Shown: positions 25,124 to 30,366 of the stretch, piece by piece
Layout: every line of letters starts with the position of its first letter
Position numbering within the stretch: position 1 is the first letter of the stretch
Source of the DNA: JACDAN01 sp035265935
Lineage (GTDB): Bacteria; Actinomycetota; Thermoleophilia; Gaiellales; Gaiellaceae
DNA: 30,366 nt
NCBI GenBank assembly: GCA_035265935.1
Contig: DATFOC010000044.1
Span: 1 to 30,366 of the forward strand
Direction of reading: 5' to 3'
Notes under the pieces: model-generated
What the model was told of the DNA's origin: nothing
What the model saw: the letters and a program-made list of their open reading frames with translations, nothing else
Databases searched by the model: none
Translations under genes and position numbers: made by a program

Positions 25124-26001
25124 CGCCGAGGCGCGTCCGGTGGCTGGCCACCGGCACCGTGCTCACGCTCTACGTCATCGCCATCACGGGTTCGCTGGTG
25201 CGCCTCACCGGATCGGGCCTGGGCTGCGAGGCATGGCCTGGCTGCGAGGAGGGCGCGTTCTTTCCCGAGGACGACGTCCACGCCTACATCGAGTTTGGGA
25301 ATCGCGTCTTCGGGATTTTCCCGATCACGCTCTCGATCCTGACCGCCTGGGCGGCGAGGCACCTGCCCAGCTGGACCTTCTGGACGGCGATCGCCGTCGC
25401 CGTGCTGACCGTGGTCGAGGCCCCGCTCGGGCTCGCGACGATTCGGTACGACCTGCCGCCCGAGATGGTGATGGTGCACTTCCTCGTCGCACTGCTTGCT
25501 CTCGCGGGCGCGATCGTCGTCCTGGTCGAGTCGATCCGCATGGAGCGCGGCGCTGCATCGCTCGTGTTCCCGCGAGAGCTGCGGATCGGTGCCGTCGTCC
25601 TCGCCGTCGCCTGCCTCGGGCTCGTCGTCACCGGGACATTGGTCACGAGCGCAGGACCGCACTCCGGCGACCCGGACGTGATCCACCGCCTCTGGAATCT
25701 CCCCGACGCGCTGTACGTCCACGTCCGGATCACGGCGATCTTCGGCTGTGTCTTCCTGTTCGTCCTCGGCTACATCGTCGCCCGCCGTTCACTCGCCCCG
25801 CGCCTCCTCCGCTTCTCGCTCCTGCTGCTCGGCGTGCTGCTCGCCCAGATGGCGGTCGGTGAGCTCCAGTGGCGGCTGGAGCTCCCCTGGGGAATCGTCG
25901 CCGTGCACGTCGCGCTCGCCGCAGCCGTCTGGGCGCTGACGGTCTCACTCGCCGCGCTGCTCTGGCAGCCGCCCCGTTGGCTCGAGCCGCAACGGGGGTA
26001 A
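25120..26001 (+). CDS. ctaA: Heme A synthase (COX15/CtaA family)
   Basis: 293 residues with about eight membrane helices. VRLTGSGLGCEAWPGC contains the conserved Cys pair (C36, C42) on the outer face. Heme-ligand histidines are seen at H120 (VMVHFLV), H201 (YVHVRIT) and H263 (VAVHVAL); the first expected histidine, usually in E-F-x-H-R, is Asn61 here (IEFGNRVFG). The enzyme oxidises the C8 methyl of heme O to make heme A for cytochrome oxidase. TTG start 25120 overlaps the upstream stop as TTGA, with GGAG 6 nt before it. Confidence 0.88.
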   Translation: MTPRRVRWLATGTVLTLYVIAITGSLVRLTGSGLGCEAWPGCEEGAFFPEDDVHAYIEFGNRVFGIFPITLSILTAWAARHLPSWTFWTAIAVAVLTVVEAPLGLATIRYDLPPEMVMVHFLVALLALAGAIVVLVESIRMERGAASLVFPRELRIGAVVLAVACLGLVVTGTLVTSAGPHSGDPDVIHRLWNLPDALYVHVRITAIFGCVFLFVLGYIVARRSLAPRLLRFSLLLLGVLLAQMAVGELQWRLELPWGIVAVHVALAAAVWALTVSLAALLWQPPRWLEPQRG

Positions 26002-26004
26002 GGT
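25999..26004 (+). promoter_or_regulatory. Candidate leaderless -10 element TAAGGT of the PAC2 gene
   Basis: TAAGGT includes the TAA stop of ctaA and ends 6 nt before the ATG at 26011. It would give the last gene its own leaderless transcript. Confidence 0.4.
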
Positions 26005-26010
26005 GAACTG

Positions 26011-26898
26011 ATGGCCGACGAGCTCCGGATCTCCGACAAACCAGCCCTCGACAGGCCGGTTCTGATCGCCGCATTTCGCGGCTGGAACGACGGCGGCCAG
26101 GGCGCGTCCCTCGCCGCCGGCTACCTCGCGCGACTGTGGGATGCGCAGCAGATCGCGGACGTCGATCCCGAGGGGTTCTTCGACTTCCAGGCGACGAGGC
26201 CGCAGGTCAAGCTCGTCGACGGGCTCACGCGTCAGATCGACTGGCCCGAGACGGTCTTCTACCGCGCCCGCGTCGACGGACTGGATCGCGACGTCGTGCT
26301 GCTCCTCGGGATGGAGCCCAATCTTCGCTGGCGCGCGTTCACCGACATGGTCACGGGCTTCGCAGAGGACCTCGGTGTCGAGCTCATGATCACCCTGGGG
26401 TCTTTGCTGGCCGATATCCCGCACACGCGCCCGAGCCCGGTGACCGGGAGTGCGAGCGACGAGGAGCTCGTCGAGCGGCTCGGCCTACAGGCCTCGCGAT
26501 ACGAAGGCCCGACGGGCATCGTGGGCATCCTCCATGACGCGTGCAAGCAGCGCGACCTGCCCTCGGCGAGCCTTTGGGCCGCGGTGCCGCATTACGTCTC
26601 GCTGACGCCGAGCCCGCGTGCCGCGCTCGCTCTCTGTGAGCGGCTCGGCGACATCCTCGGGGTCGAGATCGACGTCGAGGAGCTGCGCGAGGCCGCTGAG
26701 GGCTACGCGGAGCAGGTGACCCGGGCTGTCGCCGCCGACTCAGACACGCAGGCCTACGTCGAGGATCTCGAACGACGGGCGGACGAGTTCGACGAGGAGG
26801 ACATCCCGTCGGGCGAGGCGCTGGCCGCCGAGCTCACCAGGTTCCTGCGCGAACGAGACCGCAAGAACGGCGAACCGCCGGCGGCGACCGACCAGTAG
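26011..26898 (+). CDS. PAC2-family protein
   Basis: 295 residues. PVLIAAFRGWNDGGQGASLAAGYL, GFFDFQATRPQVKL, VVLLLGMEPNLRWRAF and GSLLADIPHTRPSPVTGSAS are the conserved blocks of PAC2 (DUF75) proteins. Eukaryotic and archaeal relatives assist 20S proteasome assembly; the actinobacterial branch is common but not well characterised, so a proteasome role is a possibility only. The C-terminal 70 residues are acidic and helical (EDLERRADEFDEED). Last gene of the pgm-pip-ctaA run. Confidence 0.85.
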   Translation: MADELRISDKPALDRPVLIAAFRGWNDGGQGASLAAGYLARLWDAQQIADVDPEGFFDFQATRPQVKLVDGLTRQIDWPETVFYRARVDGLDRDVVLLLGMEPNLRWRAFTDMVTGFAEDLGVELMITLGSLLADIPHTRPSPVTGSASDEELVERLGLQASRYEGPTGIVGILHDACKQRDLPSASLWAAVPHYVSLTPSPRAALALCERLGDILGVEIDVEELREAAEGYAEQVTRAVAADSDTQAYVEDLERRADEFDEEDIPSGEALAAELTRFLRERDRKNGEPPAATDQ

Positions 26899-26901
26899 CG
26901 G

Positions 26902-29355
26902 CTAGGACGCCTCGGCGGCCGGTGCCGGCTCGTCGGCCGGCTTCTCGTCCGGCTGGCCGCCGTTCTGGTTCTGGACCTGCTGCTGCGACCTTGCGCCCTT
27001 CTTCTTGCGACGGCGGCGGCGGCGCGAGCGGCCCTGGAGCTTCGGCTGCGGAAGGTTCTCGGCGAGAGCGGCGGCGACTTCCTCGACCGTCCCGAGGCTC
27101 TCGCGCGCGGTCTCGATCAGCCGGGTCGCGCGGGGCGTGTACCCCTCGGCGGAGGCGAGGAGGGCGGCACCGACCTCTACCGGGAGGTCGCGCGCCGTGT
27201 TCACGAGCTTCGCGGCGTTCTCCTCGTGCCTGTGCCCGCGCGAGTTCGCCAGTGCGCCGAGCAGCCGCTTGGCCTCGGGGTACTCGGCGCTCGCGCGGCG
27301 ATCCTGGATCTTGCGGGTCGCGCGGGCGAGGCGCCACGTCCAGCGCCAGAGGATCTGCTCCGGCGCGTCGACCTTCCCGTCGGCGAGCCCCCGCAGCAGG
27401 ATCCGCACGCCTTGCGCCCGGTCCTTCTCCCAGGTCGGCGCCTGCGTTACGAGCGTGACCAGGTCGTCGAAGCTCGCGCGGTCGACGCCCATCGAGACAC
27501 GGTCGGCGAGCGCCGTCATCCGAAGGCGGCGGTTGGGATTCTCGGCGGCGCAGGTGAACAGGAACTGCTCCAGGCAGCCGCGGCTGGCGTGCCCGTCGGT
27601 CAGCTTCTTCACGAAGTCGACACGCTCCTCGAACCGCACCTGGCGGCCGGCGATCTGGGCCCAGAAGCGCTGCTCGTCCTCGTCGAGATAGCGCGGATCA
27701 ACCCGCTGCCACTCGCGCGCGATCACGCCGAGTCGGCGCTTGACGTCCGGCGTGACCGGGACGAGCCATGGCGCCGGGGAGAGCTTGCGGCGCGCGCGCC
27801 GCTGCGGCCGCCGGCGAGGCGCGGGTGTCACTCGTGCGCCCTCGCGATAGAAGTCGGCGTCGAGGAGGCTGTGCAGCGAGACGACGCGCTCGTTGTGCGT
27901 CGCTCCCTTCGGCGTGAAGTCGACGACGACGCCGGCCTCCTTCCGGGGATGCATCCGCATGATCCGGCCGATCCGCTGCTGGTACACCCGTCGGCTCGCG
28001 GTCGGCGCGAGGTGCATGCAGACGGTCGCCCGGGGCGAGTTCCAGCCCTCGGCGAGCAGCATCGCGTTGATGAGGATGTCGATCTCGCCGCGCTCGTACG
28101 CGGCAAGGATCTCGGCGAGCTTGACGGGCGGCGTTCGGCCGCTGACCGCCTCGGCCTTCAGGCCGGCGGCGCGGAACTCGCGTGCGAGGTTGTAGGCGTG
28201 ATCGACGCCGGCTGCGTAGACGATGCCCGGCGTCGAGTCGAAGCGGTCGCGGTAGAGGCTTGCAGCCGCCTGGTTCAGCGCCTGGTGGTCGAGGACCTCG
28301 GCCAGCGCGCGCTCTTCGAAGTCTCCGCCGACGATCGGCACCGAGTTGATCGCCGCCGCGGGCGGGACGCGGAGGCAGCGAATGGGCGCGATCAGGCCGC
28401 GCCGCGCGGCGTCCTGAAGCGGGAGATCGTCGACCGACGCCGGGAAGACGTCGGAGACCTGCTTCGCGATCAGCTGCTCGGTCGCCGTCATCCCGATGTA
28501 GACCGGTTCGGTGTAACTGCGGATCGCGGCGCTCGTCTTCTCGCCGAGCGCGGTGTGCGCCTCGTCGCAGATCACCAGCTGATACGCACTCTTCTCGAGG
28601 TCGTTCACGTGACGCGCGAACCAGGCGTAGGTCTGGACGGTGATCAGGTCCAGTCGCGGCGGCTTCTTCCCCTTGTCGACCGCCGGCTTGAGCCGTTCGC
28701 CGTACCCCTCGGCCGTGAGCTCGCGGTTGAACTGGGAGAGGAGCAGGCGGCGGTGGGTGAGGATCAACACCCCTTCGGTGCGTGCCGCCTCGACGAATCC
28801 GGCGGCTGCGATCGTCTTTCCGGATGCCGTCGGGTGCCGGAAGCGATACCGGCGCGTAGCTCCGGCGTCCTCCTCGGGCGCCGGCGGAAGCTCAGCCTCG
28901 CCGTCGACCTCGAAGTCGTCCTCTTCGTCCTCGAGCTCCTCGACTTCCTCGAGCTTGGCGTGACCGTTCCCGTTCCCGTTCGCGTCTGCCGCCTTCTGGT
29001 TCGCCGCGATCAGCTCCGTGAGCATTCCTGCGAGCGCGTCGATCTGGTGACGGCGGAGCTCAGTGCCGGACTTCAGCCGCGGCGGGCGCTCGCTCAGAAC
29101 ACGCTCGAGACCGAGCATCAGCGCGTAACGGATCTTCCAATCGGGAGAGGGCCTGTCGAGACCGGCCTCCAACTCGGCCAGGGCGTCGTCGAGCGCGCGT
29201 CGCCGGGCCGTGCCCGGCGCGAGCACGGTCTCGGGCTCTTCGTCCGTGTGCAGGAACGGCTCACCGGCCCAGCTCTCGGCTCGGTGTGCGTCTGCGACCA
29301 GGGCGCGCGTCGCCTCGTTCGGAATAGTGGGTTGCTCGACGGCCTCTTGCACCAT
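26902..29355 (-). CDS. DEAD/DEAH-box helicase with extra N- and C-terminal regions
   Basis: 817 residues from ATG 29355. RRHQIDALAGML (101-112) resembles the Q-motif helix; Walker A is HPTASGKT (174-181), DEAH (264-267) is motif II, TATEQ is the motif III region, and YQQRIGRIMRMHP is motif VI. An acidic, Asn/Gly-rich insert (about 120-168) separates the first helix from Walker A. After the helicase core (to about 500) come a basic stretch, a long helical domain of unknown role, and a basic then Gln/Pro-rich disordered tail (RSRRRRRRKKKG). A superfamily II nucleic-acid helicase; DNA or RNA substrate cannot be told. Stop is 3 bp from the convergent PAC2 stop. GACAGT 7 nt before the ATG could be a weak leaderless -10. 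Confidence 0.8.
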   Translation of the reverse strand: MVQEAVEQPTIPNEATRALVADAHRAESWAGEPFLHTDEEPETVLAPGTARRRALDDALAELEAGLDRPSPDWKIRYALMLGLERVLSERPPRLKSGTELRRHQIDALAGMLTELIAANQKAADANGNGNGHAKLEEVEELEDEEDDFEVDGEAELPPAPEEDAGATRRYRFRHPTASGKTIAAAGFVEAARTEGVLILTHRRLLLSQFNRELTAEGYGERLKPAVDKGKKPPRLDLITVQTYAWFARHVNDLEKSAYQLVICDEAHTALGEKTSAAIRSYTEPVYIGMTATEQLIAKQVSDVFPASVDDLPLQDAARRGLIAPIRCLRVPPAAAINSVPIVGGDFEERALAEVLDHQALNQAAASLYRDRFDSTPGIVYAAGVDHAYNLAREFRAAGLKAEAVSGRTPPVKLAEILAAYERGEIDILINAMLLAEGWNSPRATVCMHLAPTASRRVYQQRIGRIMRMHPRKEAGVVVDFTPKGATHNERVVSLHSLLDADFYREGARVTPAPRRRPQRRARRKLSPAPWLVPVTPDVKRRLGVIAREWQRVDPRYLDEDEQRFWAQIAGRQVRFEERVDFVKKLTDGHASRGCLEQFLFTCAAENPNRRLRMTALADRVSMGVDRASFDDLVTLVTQAPTWEKDRAQGVRILLRGLADGKVDAPEQILWRWTWRLARATRKIQDRRASAEYPEAKRLLGALANSRGHRHEENAAKLVNTARDLPVEVGAALLASAEGYTPRATRLIETARESLGTVEEVAAALAENLPQPKLQGRSRRRRRRKKKGARSQQQVQNQNGGQPDEKPADEPAPAAEAS

Positions 29356-29479
29356 GCGCGGCACTGTCAGCGCCGCAAGCCTCCAAGGAAATTGCGCTCG
29401 CCCAGTCCCCGTGCGATGCGCTGGTCGGAGTGTAGCGGAGTTCCGGCCTAGGAACCGCAGAGCATCGGTCGGATTCGGC
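29356..29479. other. Intergenic region between the dehydrogenase and helicase genes
   Basis: Both genes run leftward. TACACT on the minus strand (29429-29434) is a possible -10 for the helicase with a leader of about 67 nt; a small hairpin GTTCC/GGAAC sits near 29440-29455. No ORF. Confidence 0.3.
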
Positions 29480-30366
29480 TCAGGCTGGAGCGGGCGTGCG
29501 CAGGAGGCCCGCCTGATCCAGGTACCGGGAGATCCCGCCCAGGAAGAACGGCCAGCCGGCACCGAGGAGCAATGCGGTGTCGATGTCCTCGACGCCGGCC
29601 ACGACGCCCTCGTCCAGCATGTGGTGAATCTCGTCCGCGATCGCCTCGAGCGCGGCCAGCTGGATCTCCTCGACGCTGCGCGGGTTGTCGCCTCGGACCG
29701 CGATCTCGTCCTTCCCGTCGGCGTAGTTCTCAAGGGTCTGGAAAAGGGGGAACCGGTCGGGATACGCCTCGTTGAGCGTATGGAGGACGTGGTTTGCGAC
29801 GCGGGGGCCGACCATCTGGAGGAGCACGGACGGCGCCATCGGCATCCCGAGCCGCAAAATCGCCTCGTCCGTCTCTTCGACCGTGTTGCCCTGCTCGAGC
29901 GCTTCCGTCAGCACCGTCGTCATGCGGGTCAGGACACGATTGACAACAAAGGCGGGTGCGTCCTTGACGAGCACCGGGCGCTTTCTGAGCGACTTCGCGG
30001 TCTCCCAGGCGGTGGCGAGCGACTCGTCGTCCGTCTCGGGGGTGCGGATGATCTCGACGAGCGGGAGGACGGCGACGGGGTTGAAGAAGTGGAGGCCGAC
30101 GACGCGCCCGGGGTGCTCGAGGCCACTCGCCATCTCGGCCACGGACAGGGAGGACGTGTTCGTCGCGAGGATCGCCTTCGGAGAAACCACAGCCTCCAGC
30201 TCCGCGAACACCTGTTGCTTCACCGACATCTCCTCGAAGACAGCCTCGAGCACGAGGTCGCACTCGGCGAAATGGTCGTACGTCGTCCCACCCTCGACGA
30301 GCGAGGCGAGGAAGCGCGCCTTGCCTTCGTCGTATCGGCCCTTCTGAACCTGACCCTCGAGCTCGG
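29480..30366 (-). CDS. 3-hydroxyacyl-CoA dehydrogenase, C-terminal part (runs off the window)
   Basis: The frame is open to the right edge, giving about 295 residues. LVLEAVFEEMSVKQQVFAELE and ILATNTSSLSVAEMA belong to the NAD-binding domain, GLHFFNPVAVLPLVEII carries the catalytic His and following Glu of the family, and the rest (VNRVLTRM, MVGPRVANHVLHTLNEA) is the helical 6PGDH-like C-terminal domain, apparently duplicated as in FadB/FadJ. Oxidises L-3-hydroxyacyl-CoA in beta-oxidation. Whether an enoyl-CoA hydratase domain precedes it lies outside the window. Confidence 0.88.
   Translation of the reverse strand, partial: ELEGQVQKGRYDEGKARFLASLVEGGTTYDHFAECDLVLEAVFEEMSVKQQVFAELEAVVSPKAILATNTSSLSVAEMASGLEHPGRVVGLHFFNPVAVLPLVEIIRTPETDDESLATAWETAKSLRKRPVLVKDAPAFVVNRVLTRMTTVLTEALEQGNTVEETDEAILRLGMPMAPSVLLQMVGPRVANHVLHTLNEAYPDRFPLFQTLENYADGKDEIAVRGDNPRSVEEIQLAALEAIADEIHHMLDEGVVAGVEDIDTALLLGAGWPFFLGGISRYLDQAGLLRTPAPA

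Noticed and set aside
27226..29451. Long plus-strand open frame opposite the helicase
   Set aside because: Arg/Val/Asp-rich translation without motifs; a GC-driven shadow of the minus-strand helicase.

Overview
The window is GC-rich, densely packed bacterial chromosome. Gene content (PAC2-family protein, DUF3052, MmpL exporter, CtaA, many GTG/TTG starts, many start codons that follow a TANNNT hexamer by 6-7 nt with no ribosome binding site) points to Actinomycetota, probably a deep lineage such as Thermoleophilia/Gaiellales. The lineage is an inference from gene families and style; no rRNA or tRNA gene was found. There is no CRISPR array, insertion sequence or prophage.

Layout. 1-2880: the end of a sugar-isomerase (SIS) gene faces a minus-strand run of NAD-dependent epimerase, TPM-like membrane protein and DUF3052 protein. 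2960-3850: an MscS-type channel. 3822-6114: a minus-strand operon of OsmC protein, secreted/anchored esterase and cysteine-desulfurase-like PLP enzyme, joined by 4-bp stop/start overlaps. 6143-9881: small unknown ORFs (one with a frameshift), Mug DNA glycosylase, NAD synthetase and a hotdog-fold protein. 9885-12363: an SDR enzyme divergent from the K+/H+ antiporter pair khtU-khtT. 12360-16354: an acyl-CoA synthetase coupled to an MmpL exporter, divergent from 16397-18952, a DHA2 drug exporter, TetR regulator and isoprenylcysteine-methyltransferase-family protein.

18953-21285 is the most unusual region. A predicted small RNA with its own promoter and strong intrinsic terminator lies on the minus strand. 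It is followed by a plus-strand XRE-HTH/TPR regulator. Immediately downstream of the regulator is a 31-residue signal-peptide-like ORF ending in Cys, preceded by an almost perfect extended Shine-Dalgarno and apparently starting with CTG. Receptor plus tiny exported peptide is the architecture of RRNPP peptide quorum sensing, which makes this the best candidate for an undescribed system. Repeats, a leader hairpin, a terminator and another structured element surround it.

21286-26898: selD, an archaeal-type NMN adenylyltransferase, an archaeal-type phosphoglycerate mutase, proline iminopeptidase, heme A synthase and a PAC2 protein form two plus-strand units with overlapping genes. 26902-29355 is a large minus-strand DEAD/DEAH helicase. 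29480 to the right edge is the C-terminal part of a 3-hydroxyacyl-CoA dehydrogenase.

Working links: NadE and the NadM-like enzyme are both late NAD biosynthesis steps. KhtT gates KhtU. The acyl-CoA ligase and MmpL protein may activate and export a lipid. TetR probably controls the MFS pump next to it.
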